Origin: CAWANF01 sp963783355 | GTDB taxonomy: Bacteria > Bacteroidota > Rhodothermia > Balneolales > DATFMH01 | DNA: 64,000 bases | Direction of reading: 5' to 3' | Assembly: GCA_963783355.1 (NCBI GenBank) | Contig: CAWANF010000006.1 | Coordinates: 186,001 to 250,000, forward strand | In this document: one piece after another, positions 53,891 through 63,571 of the stretch | Layout: every line of letters starts with the position of its first letter | How positions within the stretch are numbered: position 1 is the first letter of the stretch | Program-made: the position numbers and the translations under genes | Notes under the pieces: model-generated | Told to the model about the DNA's origin: nothing | What the model saw: only the letters and a program-made list of their open reading frames with translations | Databases searched by the model: none

Positions 53891-56572
53891 ATGTTCAAAA
53901 AGAACAAAAGCAAAGTTCGTTCTAAGGGTGTATCCTTATTTATGCTCATGCTGTTTCTTTTACTTTCCGGCAAGCTGTTTGCACAATCAAATGGAACCTT
54001 GAAAGGAAAGATCACAGACTCAAAATCAGGGGCTCCGTTGGGCGGAGTAAATATATTCGTAATCAACACGAATAACGGAACAAGTTCCGAATACCAGGAT
54101 GGTTCATACAATCTGTCACTTCCGGCAGGTTCTTATACGCTTCGTATCAGTTATATCGGATATAATACCGTGACACGTCAAATCAGTATCAAAGAGGGTC
54201 AGACACTTGCCGAAAATTTTGCCCTCAAACAGAACCTGATTGGCATGAATGAAGCGGTGGTTATTGGCGCACGCCGTCAAAACAGAACCGTAATCAATTC
54301 GGCTGTACCAGTTGATGTGCTTAATGTAAAAGCCATACAATCTACGGGATTAACCGAAACCAGCCAGATTATACAATCTCTGGCACCATCATTTAATTTT
54401 CCCCGTCCGAGTGTAACCGACGGAACAGATGCTGTTCGTCCCGCGACACTACGCGGTCTGGGGCCAGGTGAATTATTAGTACTTGTAAATGGAAAACGTC
54501 GTTATACCAGTGCATTGGTCAATGTTAACGGAAGTGTCGGGCGTGGTGAAGCCGGAGTGGATTTAAACGCCATTCCATCAAGTGCCATTCAGCGAATTGA
54601 AATTCTTCGTGACGGAGCCGCTGCCCAATACGGCTCAGACGCCATTTCCGGTGTAATAAATATCATATTGAAGAAAAATTCCGGCATGTTCCTTTCCGCT
54701 AAAAGTGGACAGACCCAGAAGGGAGACGGAAAAATGATCGACGCCAATTTCAATTACGGAACAGGAATTGGCAATGGCGGATATTTTAACGCAACGGGCG
54801 AATATCGCGGAAGAGGAAGTACAAATCGCGCCGGTTTAGATCCCCGTCAGCAGTATTTTACCAATTCCCAGGGTAATCCGGATCCCCGGGAAACCACGTT
54901 CAACAGGAATGATTCTCACCTGGGAGATCCTGTTTCCAAAAACGGAAATTTCATGTTTAACAGTTCCATCCCGGTAAATGAGAATACCCATTTTTACGCC
55001 TTCGGCGGACTGGGATATCGAGATGTTGCTTCCGGTGGTTTCTTCCGCCGTTCACTCGATAACCGGAATGTACGGACCATCTATCCAAGTGGCTTCCTGC
55101 CATTGATACATTCTGAAATATTTGATGGTTCCCTTGCAGCCGGGGTAAAAGGTGCCATGAAAAATGGCTGGGCCTGGGATTTAAGCAATACCTTCGGACA
55201 TAACTCTTTCAATTTTGGGGTCGATCATAGTCTGAATGCATCTTACGGAGGAAACAGCCAGACCAATTTTAATGCAGGAACGCTGGTTTTCAATGAAAAC
55301 TCGTTAAACCTGGATTTCACAAAAGACTTTAAAATCAACCAGGGGCATAATGTAAATGTAGCATTGGGAACCGAATTCAGGATTGATAATTATCAAATTC
55401 ATGCCGGAGAAAAAGCTTCTTATGCCGATGGAGGTGTAAAGATACTGGACGGTCCTAATACCGGAAACCAGCCTGCCATTGGTTCCCAGGTATTTCCCGG
55501 ATTTCGTCCAAGTGATGCCGTAAATACCTCAAGAAATAACATCGCTTTATATGCTGATGTTGAGAATAATTTTACGGACAAGTTTTTAATTACTGCGGCC
55601 GGCCGTTTTGAGCATTACAGCGATTTTGGGTCTACCCTGATTGGAAAAGCAACAATGCGTTACGAACTAACCAACGGCTTCGCACTCCGTGGTTCATTTA
55701 GTACCGGATTCAAAGCTCCCCAGTTGCAACAAGCGAATTATTCGACTACTGCGACAACGTTTATCAATGGAACACCTTATGAAATCCGGACATTCCCTGT
55801 TTCCAGTACCGGTGCGCGGGCGTTGGGTTCGAAGGACCTAAAACCGGAAAAATCGGTGAATTTCAGCGGCGGAATGACTGCCACACCATTCGATAACTTT
55901 TCTCTGACAGTCGATTATTATCATATCAATATATCGGACCGGGTTGTACTTTCTTCGAACTTCATAGGTTCTTCTGTCCAGCAACTACTTGCTGCCCAAG
56001 GATTACCCAATGTTACCGGCGGACGTTATTTCACCAATGCTGCCGACACAAAAACAGAGGGTGTTGATATCGTTTCTCATTACGGTGTAAGCCTTGGTGC
56101 AAACAGCACGCTCAGACTGACCGGTGCTATGAATATTAATCATACCAAGATCACCAAAATTATCCCCACACCCCAGCAATTACAAAACCTGAATGTTTCC
56201 ATTTTGGATCGCTCGGCACAGGGCTTATTGACTGTTGCGCAGCCAAAGACCAATGTAAATTTCACAATAGATTATCGTTATAAAAACTTCGATGTCACAT
56301 TGAGGAATACGCGTTTTGGAGAGGTCACGAGCTGGAGCAATGACCCGGCACGAGATCAGACATATTCTGCTAAATGGCTGACCGACCTGGATTTGGCTTA
56401 TACTATCAACAAAAAATACACGATAGGATTGGGTGCGAATAACTTATTCAATATCTATCCGGATAGGGTCATGACCCAAAATTCATTCTATGGTATTTAT
56501 CAATATAGCGGAATTTCACCGTTTGGATTCAACGGTGCATTCTATTATGCCCGATTCACAATAAATCTCTAA
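53891..56572 (+). CDS. TonB-dependent outer membrane receptor
   Basis: An 893-residue outer-membrane transporter. A signal peptide (VSLFMLMLFLLLSGKLFAQ) precedes a carboxypeptidase-regulatory-like beta domain (about 35-120, GTLKGKITDSKSGAPLGGVN). The plug follows with ATLRGLGPGELLVLVNGKRR and GAAAQYGSDAISGVINIILK. The 22-strand barrel ends in FGFNGAFYYARFTINL with terminal aromatic residues. Substrate unknown; the neighbouring gamma-glutamyltransferase may process its cargo. ATG 53891 is chosen for the strong GGAGGT site and the signal peptide. Confidence 0.93.
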   Translation: MFKKNKSKVRSKGVSLFMLMLFLLLSGKLFAQSNGTLKGKITDSKSGAPLGGVNIFVINTNNGTSSEYQDGSYNLSLPAGSYTLRISYIGYNTVTRQISIKEGQTLAENFALKQNLIGMNEAVVIGARRQNRTVINSAVPVDVLNVKAIQSTGLTETSQIIQSLAPSFNFPRPSVTDGTDAVRPATLRGLGPGELLVLVNGKRRYTSALVNVNGSVGRGEAGVDLNAIPSSAIQRIEILRDGAAAQYGSDAISGVINIILKKNSGMFLSAKSGQTQKGDGKMIDANFNYGTGIGNGGYFNATGEYRGRGSTNRAGLDPRQQYFTNSQGNPDPRETTFNRNDSHLGDPVSKNGNFMFNSSIPVNENTHFYAFGGLGYRDVASGGFFRRSLDNRNVRTIYPSGFLPLIHSEIFDGSLAAGVKGAMKNGWAWDLSNTFGHNSFNFGVDHSLNASYGGNSQTNFNAGTLVFNENSLNLDFTKDFKINQGHNVNVALGTEFRIDNYQIHAGEKASYADGGVKILDGPNTGNQPAIGSQVFPGFRPSDAVNTSRNNIALYADVENNFTDKFLITAAGRFEHYSDFGSTLIGKATMRYELTNGFALRGSFSTGFKAPQLQQANYSTTATTFINGTPYEIRTFPVSSTGARALGSKDLKPEKSVNFSGGMTATPFDNFSLTVDYYHINISDRVVLSSNFIGSSVQQLLAAQGLPNVTGGRYFTNAADTKTEGVDIVSHYGVSLGANSTLRLTGAMNINHTKITKIIPTPQQLQNLNVSILDRSAQGLLTVAQPKTNVNFTIDYRYKNFDVTLRNTRFGEVTSWSNDPARDQTYSAKWLTDLDLAYTINKKYTIGLGANNLFNIYPDRVMTQNSFYGIYQYSGISPFGFNGAFYYARFTINL

Positions 56573-56593
56573 CTGCTGTATTGTGTTACACCC

Positions 56594-56643
56594 AAAGTTC
56601 TGCCTTCGTATTATATTTATAACGTATATGGAGGCAGGACTTT
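56594..56643 (+). terminator. Possible terminator hairpin after TonB receptor
   Basis: AAAGTTCTGCCT (56594-56605) pairs with AGGCAGGACTTT (56632-56643), 12 positions including one G-U pair, with a 26-base AT-rich loop. It lies about 22 bases after the stop codon. The long loop and lack of a strong T-tract keep this uncertain. Confidence 0.4.
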
Positions 56644-56694
56644 ATAATTATAAATATATCAGCAGCAACAACCATTTCAAAAGTATTAACAAAT

Positions 56695-58425
56695 ATGGCA
56701 AAAAATAATCATGCTAACCGATTCAAAATTACAAGCTTGAAAATAGTTGTTATTCTGAGTTTTGTTTTAGTCTCATTTCCGTCGTACGCTCAGATTGGCA
56801 AACCCAAAATATATAAAAGCGGTATTGTCGTCAGTGCTACCAGGCAAGCGTCGGAAGCCGGTGTGGAAGTGATGAAAAAGGGTGGCAATGCTATCGATGC
56901 AGCAGTAGCTGTAAATTTTGCATTAGCTGTTACCTACCCCGATGCCGGAAATATCGGCGGAGGAGGATTTATGGTTATTCGACTGGCTAACGGAGAAACG
57001 AATACTCTGGATTTCAGGGAAACGGCTCCGGGCGGTGCAAGTAAAACAATGTACCAGGATAAGAATGGCAAAGTAATTCCGGGTTTAAGCCGGGAAGGAT
57101 ACTTAGCTGTAGGAGTCCCGGGAACCGTTGATGGAATGGTTCAGGCTGTAAAAAAATATGGAAAGCTTTCATTAAAAGAAGACATGGAGCCAGCCATACG
57201 ACTGGCCAGGCAAGGTTACGCCTTGAGCTATGGTAACGCGTCTATGCTGAATAAGTACCGGAACAAATTTCTTAATTACGAAAGCTCTAAAAAATATTTC
57301 ACCAAATCAGATGGGACAGAATACAAAGAAGGTGATTCATTCCGGCAGACTGATTTAGCAAATACCCTTGAACGGATTGCCAATGAAGGAAGAAACGGAT
57401 TCTATGCCGGTAAAACGGCTCAATTAATTGTAAACCAGATGAAAACCGGCCATGGCCTGATAACATTGCCGGATCTTAAAGAATATCACAGCGTATGGCG
57501 CCGTCCCATTACTACTCATTTTGGAGATTATGAATTAATAATGATGCCGCCGCCCAGCAGCGGAGGAATAGCCATCACTCAAATTCTCAAAATGATCGCT
57601 CCTTACAATATCCATTCGCTGGGCTATAACTCTGCCAGGTATATTCATCTCTTAACGGAAGCGGAACGGCGTGCCTATGCCGACCGAACCTATTATTTAG
57701 GGGATCCTGCTTTCGTAAGAATGCCAATAAAACAACTTACCAGTGATGTTTATCTCAAAAAGAGGATGAGCTCATTTAAATGGGATAAGGCCACCCGGAG
57801 CTCAGATATAAGTCATGGGAAAATTGCCGGATATCACGAACATATGGAAACGACTCATTATTCTGTGGTTGATCCTCAGGGCAATGCTGTTTCAGTCACC
57901 TATACCCTAAACGGGGCGTTTGGCTCACACGTGAGTGTCTTGGGTGCAGGATTTTTATTGAATAACGAGATGGATGATTTTTCCGCTAAGCCCGGTGTCC
58001 CGAACATGTATGGCCTGCTTGGAGGATTTGCCAATTCCATACAGCCGCATAAAAGGATGCTGAGCAGTATGACTCCAACTATCGTCACTCAAGATGGAAA
58101 ACTTCGCATGGTATTGGGAAGTCCGGGCGGCTCTACCATCATTACGACGGTATTGCAAACATTTCTGGATATTTCAGCTTTCGGCATGGACGCCCAGCAA
58201 GCAGTATCGGCCTTACGTTTTCATAATCAGTGGTATCCCGATGAAATATTTTACGAAGCTTACGCGATCAATCATGATACAGCCGCGAAATTAAAAGATA
58301 TGGGACATCATTTGCACCAATGGAGTGAGTACATAGGAAGGGCGAACTGCATTTTTATACAAAAGAATGGAATGAAACAGGGCGGTGCAGATCCCCGTGG
58401 AGAAGATTCTACCGCAGGATTTTAA
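56695..58425 (+). CDS. ggt: Gamma-glutamyltransferase (gamma-glutamyl transpeptidase)
   Basis: A 576-residue periplasmic proenzyme cleaving gamma-glutamyl bonds, e.g. in glutathione. A signal peptide (IVVILSFVLVSFPSYAQ) starts it. The N-terminal part has GVVVSATRQASEAGVEVMKK-like sequence (here GIVVSATRQASEAGVEVM) and NIGGGGFMVI, and the autocatalytic cleavage site with nucleophilic threonine is TTHYS (386-390), followed by GNAVSVTYTLNGAFGS. LGSPGGSTIITTVLQ is the late active-site block. Its neighbour is a TonB receptor. Confidence 0.96.
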   Translation: MAKNNHANRFKITSLKIVVILSFVLVSFPSYAQIGKPKIYKSGIVVSATRQASEAGVEVMKKGGNAIDAAVAVNFALAVTYPDAGNIGGGGFMVIRLANGETNTLDFRETAPGGASKTMYQDKNGKVIPGLSREGYLAVGVPGTVDGMVQAVKKYGKLSLKEDMEPAIRLARQGYALSYGNASMLNKYRNKFLNYESSKKYFTKSDGTEYKEGDSFRQTDLANTLERIANEGRNGFYAGKTAQLIVNQMKTGHGLITLPDLKEYHSVWRRPITTHFGDYELIMMPPPSSGGIAITQILKMIAPYNIHSLGYNSARYIHLLTEAERRAYADRTYYLGDPAFVRMPIKQLTSDVYLKKRMSSFKWDKATRSSDISHGKIAGYHEHMETTHYSVVDPQGNAVSVTYTLNGAFGSHVSVLGAGFLLNNEMDDFSAKPGVPNMYGLLGGFANSIQPHKRMLSSMTPTIVTQDGKLRMVLGSPGGSTIITTVLQTFLDISAFGMDAQQAVSALRFHNQWYPDEIFYEAYAINHDTAAKLKDMGHHLHQWSEYIGRANCIFIQKNGMKQGGADPRGEDSTAGF

Positions 58426-58440
58426 TGCTGTTCAATTGGA

Positions 58441-58480
58441 CATAAAAATATGGGACCAACTAATCAAAGTTGATCCCATA
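58441..58480 (-). terminator. Intrinsic terminator of the small regulatory-like domain gene
   Basis: TATGGGACCAACT (58449-58461) and AGTTGATCCCATA (58468-58480) form a 13-position stem with one mismatch and a 6-base loop. On the minus strand the hairpin is followed by TTTTTATG. It sits 31 bases past the stop of the minus-strand gene and probably acts for both convergent genes. Confidence 0.65.
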
Positions 58481-58510
58481 ACTTAGCCTTGTTGTCTGAT
58501 TGCTGAATTC

Positions 58511-58870
58511 TTAATTATCGGAATCGGATGATTCTGGTTCTAATTTTATGGAAATTTCTGCATCACCTGATGAGAGATCGACAGAACTTTCATATTCTTT
58601 GTAGCCTTCGTGTTCTACTACTACCACATATTTACCAGCCTGCAATCCTTCAATGGTAAAATGACCGGTTGAATCGGATGTGGCACTCATTTCCGTGCCT
58701 CGAATGCTAACTTCTACATCTGCCAGAGCAGCTCCGGTTGATGCATCTACAACCATACCTTTAATGACAGATTCTTTCTGGATTTTATGGGTTTTTGCAA
58801 AACTCGTCATCGAAGCAAAACTTAAAATCAAAGCAAATATAAATGTTGATAATACAACTCTCTTATTCAT
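58511..58870 (-). CDS. Secreted carboxypeptidase-regulatory-like (CarboxypepD_reg) domain protein
   Basis: A 119-residue exported protein. After the signal peptide (VVLSTFIFALILSFASMTSF) comes a single transthyretin-like beta sandwich: ESVIKGMVVDASTGAALADV, GTEMSATSDSTGHFTIEGLQ and AGKYVVVVEHEGYKEY, then an acidic tail. The domain resembles the N-terminal extension of the TonB receptor in this window. ATG 58870 is chosen because GAGGT lies about 7 bases upstream and the signal peptide begins there. Function unknown. Confidence 0.75.
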   Translation of the reverse strand: MNKRVVLSTFIFALILSFASMTSFAKTHKIQKESVIKGMVVDASTGAALADVEVSIRGTEMSATSDSTGHFTIEGLQAGKYVVVVEHEGYKEYESSVDLSSGDAEISIKLEPESSDSDN

Positions 58871-59251
58871 AGTAAGTACCTCTTGATAATTATTATTATG
58901 ATTTTTATATGGTGATCGATTGCCTGACATACAGATAAACTACATCAACATTAATGCAGCTGATCCTTAATTTGATTTATACGAAATAAACGCATTAATC
59001 ATATCGTCTGATATAAACATACGGATATTTTAAAATCGCAGAATTCCTTTTGTGGCAAAGGATAATATAATGTGGCGAATGAATCTCCGGGAATGGCAAA
59101 TCACATTTTTACCTAACGTAAATCAATCTTAATTTCAGTTGGCAATTTAAGCTGACTGGAAAAGGATTTATCTATCTGCAACAGTCTGCATTATTTTAAT
59201 CTCAGATCATTATATTTGAAAGTACTCTAACGATAACGCAGTAATTACTTT
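58871..59251. other. Divergent intergenic region, no gene recognised
   Basis: About 380 AT-rich bases between the secreted small protein (minus) and mtnA (plus). No RNA gene or known regulatory element is apparent. Promoters for both genes should lie here. Confidence 0.5.
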
Positions 59252-60313
59252 ATGTCTGATTTGAACCCGGGAACCATAGAATCCATTGAGTGGCAGGAAA
59301 ACCATCTTCGAATCCTTGATCAAACTTTTTTACCCAGGAGAACAGTCTATATCGATTTGAATGATGTGGGAAGGGTTTGGGAAGCTATAAAAAAATTAAG
59401 GGTCAGAGGAGCCCCGGCTATTGGAATCGCAGCAGCTTATGGTTTCTACCTGGGTATTAAAGATTTACCTGAGCAACATTTTAACAGTTTCTGGATAGAA
59501 GTTGAACGAATTGCTGATTATCTGGCCAGTTCCCGTCCCACGGCCGTCAATTTAAGCTGGGCGCTGAATCGTTTGAAGAATACAGTGTATGCTAATAAAG
59601 AAAAGCCTATCCCGGAGATTAAAGAACATATTCTGAAAATTGCAAAAACCATACACGACGAAGATAAACGGATTTGTAAACTCATTGGTCAAAACGGACA
59701 AGAATTGATTGGCCGGGAATCCCGGATTCTTACACATTGTAATACCGGAAGCCTGGCAACCGGACAATATGGAACAGCATTATCCGTCATTTATCATGCC
59801 TATGAAGCTGGCAAAAAAATCCACGTATGGGTTGATGAAACACGTCCACTATTGCAGGGAGCCCGATTAACAGCCTGGGAACTGGACCGGGCCGGTATAG
59901 AGATGTCTCTTATTACTGATTCCACAGCAGGATATCTCATGAGCCTTGGTAAAGTTGATCTGATTATTGTTGGTGCCGACCGTGTTGCAGCCAATGGAGA
60001 TACTGCCAATAAAATCGGTACCTATTCCCTTTCCGTTCTTGCAAAAGAACACAATATACCGTTTTATGTGGCACTTCCTTTATCAACATTCGATATAAAT
60101 CTGGAAAACGGTGCCGGAATACCTATTGAAGAACGCGATGCCGATGAAATTCGAAAAATTGCGAATAATCATATTGCTCCGCCCAAAGTGGGAGTTTTCA
60201 ACCCGGCTTTCGATGTAACTCCTAACGAAAATATAACAGCTTTCGTCACTGAAGCCGGGATTATTCGTCCCGATTACAAAACCAATATCCGAAAATTATT
60301 CTCAGACCGATAA
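59252..60313 (+). CDS. mtnA: S-methyl-5-thioribose-1-phosphate isomerase
   Basis: A 353-residue isomerase of methionine salvage (MTR-1-P to MTRu-1-P), related to eIF2B. Motifs: VRGAPAIGIAAAYGFYLGIK, SRPTAVNLSWALNRLK, the catalytic cysteine in ILTHCNTGSLATGQYGTALS, WVDETRPLLQGARLTAWEL and the catalytic aspartate in IIVGADRVAANGDTANKIGT. Its 3' end overlaps the convergent bacilliredoxin gene by 12 bases. Confidence 0.96.
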   Translation: MSDLNPGTIESIEWQENHLRILDQTFLPRRTVYIDLNDVGRVWEAIKKLRVRGAPAIGIAAAYGFYLGIKDLPEQHFNSFWIEVERIADYLASSRPTAVNLSWALNRLKNTVYANKEKPIPEIKEHILKIAKTIHDEDKRICKLIGQNGQELIGRESRILTHCNTGSLATGQYGTALSVIYHAYEAGKKIHVWVDETRPLLQGARLTAWELDRAGIEMSLITDSTAGYLMSLGKVDLIIVGADRVAANGDTANKIGTYSLSVLAKEHNIPFYVALPLSTFDINLENGAGIPIEERDADEIRKIANNHIAPPKVGVFNPAFDVTPNENITAFVTEAGIIRPDYKTNIRKLFSDR

Positions 60314-60733
60314 AGCTTTGACCGAAGCCCTGGCTTTTTCTAAAATGGCTTCTGCCTCGATATCAAAATGCGACGCATTCCAGACTACTTTATTATTCTC
60401 AACCAGTATTATTTGCGGCGATTCGTGTTCAATATCGAGCAGTTTGGCTATTTCCCGAGACACTGCCCTGTAGCTGATGACATCCACGTAATTAATCTCG
60501 ACATCATCACAAATGGCGTCGGTTACCGAAGACACTTCAGAATAAGCCTGTGAACTTACGGGACAACGGGTACTGTGTTTGAAAATAAATTGAGGTTTTC
60601 GGTTTGAACGATGAATAATTCTTTCGATTGCGTCTGTACTCGTAATCTCTACCCAATGGGTTCTCATTAACTCGCTTCCTTGATTTTTGTTTAAAGTGTT
60701 CGCCCTAAAAAACGTTAATAGTTTCTTAATCAT
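60302..60733 (-). CDS. Bacilliredoxin/YtxJ-family bacillithiol system protein
   Basis: A 143-residue thioredoxin-fold protein. The recognisable core is RKPQFIFKHSTRCPVSSQAY, carrying the single redox cysteine in the STRCP motif, and ESPQIILVENNKVVWNASHF with the cis-proline region. YtxJ (BrxC) proteins remove bacillithiol from proteins, implying this organism makes bacillithiol. ATG 60733 gives the usual Bacteroidota-type short N-terminal extension; ATG 60667 would give a 121-residue product. Confidence 0.82.
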   Translation of the reverse strand: MIKKLLTFFRANTLNKNQGSELMRTHWVEITSTDAIERIIHRSNRKPQFIFKHSTRCPVSSQAYSEVSSVTDAICDDVEINYVDVISYRAVSREIAKLLDIEHESPQIILVENNKVVWNASHFDIEAEAILEKARASVKALSV

Positions 60734-60829
60734 TTGCCATCTGTTATAATTAATACGTCTTTTACAAGAGAAGAAAATAAATGAACCCGCCAAATTTAAC
60801 GAATAAATTATAACGGGTTCAAAATTTTT

Positions 60830-61498
60830 TCAGGCTTCAACCAGTTCTTTATCATATTGCTGGCAAACCTCTTCCACTTTTTCAATGCCTAATCCCCTTC
60901 GCAAAATAACCGCATCATCTCCTGTCAAATCAATAATAGTTGATTCCTGCACCGTTAAATCCTGTTGATTATCAATGATAATGTCAACTTGCTGATCCAG
61001 TAAAGAAAACAATTCTTCCCGGTTAATATATAATGATGGCTGGGCATTCATATCGGGTGTTTTAGCGGTTGCCGTGATGATAGGGTCACCAAGTTCGGCA
61101 ATCAAACGTTCACAAATGGGATAATCGGGTACCCGGAAACCCACGGTCTTTCTTTTGGGATTTAATAATAATTTTGGAACCTCTTTAGTTGCCGGAAGGA
61201 CAAACGTATAGGGTCCCGGAATCAAACGATTTATAACTTTAAAATTTTCATCTGTTATATGAGCAAATTTAGAGATGTTTGATAATGAATCACATAGCAA
61301 GGTCAACAGATGATCTTTTCCTATCCTCCGGATCTGACGTATCCGGTCGATTCCTTTTTTATTTGAATACAAACACCCCAAAGCATATTGACTGTCTGTT
61401 GGTATCATGGCTATCTCACCAGCTTTCATCATATCTGAGACTTCAAAAATTCTTTTTTGGTGCGGTGTTACCGGATGGATTTTTACCTTTTTAGCCAT
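60830..61498 (-). CDS. Sua5/YciO/YrdC family protein
   Basis: A 222-residue protein of the L-threonylcarbamoyladenylate-synthase fold. The signature ALGCLYSNKKGIDRIRQIRR is followed by KDHLLTLLCDSLSNISKFAH, RLIPGPYTFVLPATKEVPKL and VGFRVPDYP. It lacks the extra C-terminal Sua5 domain and is of the YciO kind, so its role in tRNA t6A37 synthesis is plausible but not proved. Confidence 0.87.
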   Translation of the reverse strand: MAKKVKIHPVTPHQKRIFEVSDMMKAGEIAMIPTDSQYALGCLYSNKKGIDRIRQIRRIGKDHLLTLLCDSLSNISKFAHITDENFKVINRLIPGPYTFVLPATKEVPKLLLNPKRKTVGFRVPDYPICERLIAELGDPIITATAKTPDMNAQPSLYINREELFSLLDQQVDIIIDNQQDLTVQESTIIDLTGDDAVILRRGLGIEKVEEVCQQYDKELVEA

Positions 61499-61552
61499 AA
61501 CTGTTCCGTATTTGTTAAGTGAAATATTTCGAGTAGAATCGTATTTCTGAAT

Positions 61553-61581
61553 AGTATATATACTTTCTTCAATACGTATTG
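61553..61581. promoter_or_regulatory. Two adjacent 12-bp palindromes in divergent promoter region
   Basis: AGTATATATACT (61553-61564) and CAATACGTATTG (61570-61581) are both perfect palindromes, 5 bases apart, between the YciO-like gene (minus) and the UPF0173 hydrolase (plus). They may be operator sites; AT-rich chance occurrence is possible. Confidence 0.3.
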
Positions 61582-61743
61582 ATGAATGAATTATTCTAAA
61601 AAAACATTAAACATATTGGATGTGAGTTCAGTTCAATTGAATTCCTCCTTTTGCTACATTTATTTAAGTAATAATACTTTCTTACTTCAAAGTAGCAATA
61701 CAATACGTAATTAATCAATTAGGAACACAAAACATCAAATGAT

Positions 61744-62439
61744 ATGAGCAATTCAATTCAAGGTTTTTGGTTGGGACATTCCGCTTTTCGGTTTACCAGT
61801 GCAAGTGGAAAAATTATTTATGTCGACCCATTCCTAAAAAACAATCCAAAAACGCCGGATTCTGAAAAGAATCCCGATAAAGCTGATTATATACTTCTTA
61901 CACACGGACATGGGGATCACGTAGGAGACACCGTTGAAATTGCTAAAAAAACTGGGGCTGTTGTAGTTGGAATCTATGATTTGATTGATCTCCTTATCAC
62001 TTTCGGACTTCCCGAAGATCAGGCTATTCATATAAATAAAGGCGGTTCGATGAAACTGGACGACTTCAAAGTCACTATGGTGTCTGCTAATCACAGTTCT
62101 TCTTATAATGGCCAGTACGCAGGCGATCCTGCCGGACTCATGATTAATTTTGATAACGGCGCCACTATTTATCATGCTGGTGATACCAGTGTAATGTATG
62201 ACATGAAGCTTTATGCCGAACTTTATAAACCGGATGTTGCTTTACTGCCAATCGGAGATGCGCTTACAATGGGACCTGTTGAGGCCGCTTATGCTATAAA
62301 ACTGTTGAATGTGAAGAAAGTGGTACCAATCCATTACGGAACCTGGCCGGTTCTTACCGGAACTCCTGCGGAATTAAAAAAACTTGTTGAAAAAGACGTC
62401 GATGTAATCGTTCCGGATTTAGGGAAAAATTTTCTTTAA
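61744..62439 (+). CDS. UPF0173 metal-dependent hydrolase (metallo-beta-lactamase fold)
   Basis: A 231-residue cytosolic hydrolase. It starts with WLGHSAFRFTSASGKIIYVD, has the metal motif THGHGDHVGD (HxHxDH), then VSANHSSSYNGQ, YHAGDTSVMYDM with a metal-bridging aspartate, and a final VVPIHYGTWPVL. The UPF0173/UlaG-like group has no firmly assigned general substrate. A strong terminator follows. Confidence 0.93.
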   Translation: MSNSIQGFWLGHSAFRFTSASGKIIYVDPFLKNNPKTPDSEKNPDKADYILLTHGHGDHVGDTVEIAKKTGAVVVGIYDLIDLLITFGLPEDQAIHINKGGSMKLDDFKVTMVSANHSSSYNGQYAGDPAGLMINFDNGATIYHAGDTSVMYDMKLYAELYKPDVALLPIGDALTMGPVEAAYAIKLLNVKKVVPIHYGTWPVLTGTPAELKKLVEKDVDVIVPDLGKNFL

Positions 62440-62462
62440 AATAATTATGTAATCCCGAATTG

Positions 62463-62496
62463 AGCTGTTTCGGTTAATTTCGAAACAGCTTTTTTT
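62463..62496 (+). terminator. Rho-independent terminator after UPF0173 gene
   Basis: AGCTGTTTCG (62463-62472), an 8-base loop, and CGAAACAGCT (62481-62490) form a perfect 10-bp stem followed by TTTTTT. It lies 24 bases after the stop codon. Confidence 0.9.
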
Positions 62497-62578
62497 AATT
62501 CTGTTCATATTGATATTGCTTTTTTCAGAATATTAAGTGTTTATTAGGCATTACCTTACTTTAAAAAGGACCGGGTTT

Positions 62579-63562
62579 ATGAAAAAGCTTCTAATTGCTT
62601 TTGGAGTATTATTGTGTCTTATTTTTGTACTGATTGGCACAGGGCTTGCATTTCTTGAATGGAATTATCCAAAAGCCGGGCCTGCTTCCAACCTGACTAT
62701 AAGTGCAACGCCTGCCATGATTGAACATGGACATTATCTGGCTAACCATGTCACTCCTTGCATGGATTGTCACAGCAAACGCGACTGGAATAAATTTGCA
62801 GCACCGGTTGTTAAAGGAACATTGGGTATGGGTGGAACAAAATTTGATGAAGGAGATGGCGTCCCGGGAACAATTTATGCACCCGACATCACCCCTGCAG
62901 GAATTGGAACATGGACTGATGGAGAAATCTACAGAGCTGTATCAACCGGAGTTACTAAAACAGGACGGCCATTATTTCCTATTATGCCGTTTCAGGCTTA
63001 TGGCAAAATGGATCCCTACGATCTCAAATCAATAATTGCCTATATTAAGACATTGAAACCAATCAAACATAATGTTCCAGCATCCGATATTCATTTTCCC
63101 ATGAATTTCATTATGCGCACCATTCCAACAGTAGCTCATCCAGTGAAAAGGCCTGCCAAGTCCGATACTGTTGCATACGGAAGATACCTTGTTACCATAG
63201 CTGCGTGCAGCGATTGTCACACACCTATGGAGAAGGGACAGCCAATCGACAGCCTGTCCTATGCCGGCGGGTTCCGTTTTCGACTCCCAACAGGAGGAGT
63301 GGTTCAGTCAGCCAATATTACGCCTGATTCTGCAACCGGGATCGGACGATGGACAGAAACAACGTTTCTGGAAACTTTTAAAAGATTTGATGTGCCTGAC
63401 AGCCTTATGCAAAAAGTAGGGTATAATCAGTTTAACACAGTTATGCCCTGGACGTTTTTTGCCGGAATGAATGACGGTGATTTGCGTTCGATTTACAGAT
63501 ACTTAAGAACGATTAAGCCGGTATTTCACAAAGTCATTCAATTTGTGCCCGATAAACCTTAA
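62579..63562 (+). CDS. Di-heme cytochrome c family protein
   Basis: A 327-residue exported electron carrier. An N-terminal hydrophobic helix (LLIAFGVLLCLIFVLIGTGL) serves as signal or anchor. Two c-type heme sites are visible: CMDCH (about residue 61) and CSDCH (about residue 216), each with downstream methionine-containing segments (FPIMPFQAYGKM, NTVMPWTFFAG). The two halves repeat the same domain. The start ATG 62579 follows AAAGGA. It may feed a terminal oxidase; DUF420, often near cytochrome oxidase genes, lies next to it on the opposite strand. Confidence 0.9.
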   Translation: MKKLLIAFGVLLCLIFVLIGTGLAFLEWNYPKAGPASNLTISATPAMIEHGHYLANHVTPCMDCHSKRDWNKFAAPVVKGTLGMGGTKFDEGDGVPGTIYAPDITPAGIGTWTDGEIYRAVSTGVTKTGRPLFPIMPFQAYGKMDPYDLKSIIAYIKTLKPIKHNVPASDIHFPMNFIMRTIPTVAHPVKRPAKSDTVAYGRYLVTIAACSDCHTPMEKGQPIDSLSYAGGFRFRLPTGGVVQSANITPDSATGIGRWTETTFLETFKRFDVPDSLMQKVGYNQFNTVMPWTFFAGMNDGDLRSIYRYLRTIKPVFHKVIQFVPDKP

Positions 63563-63571
63563 AAGATTCTT

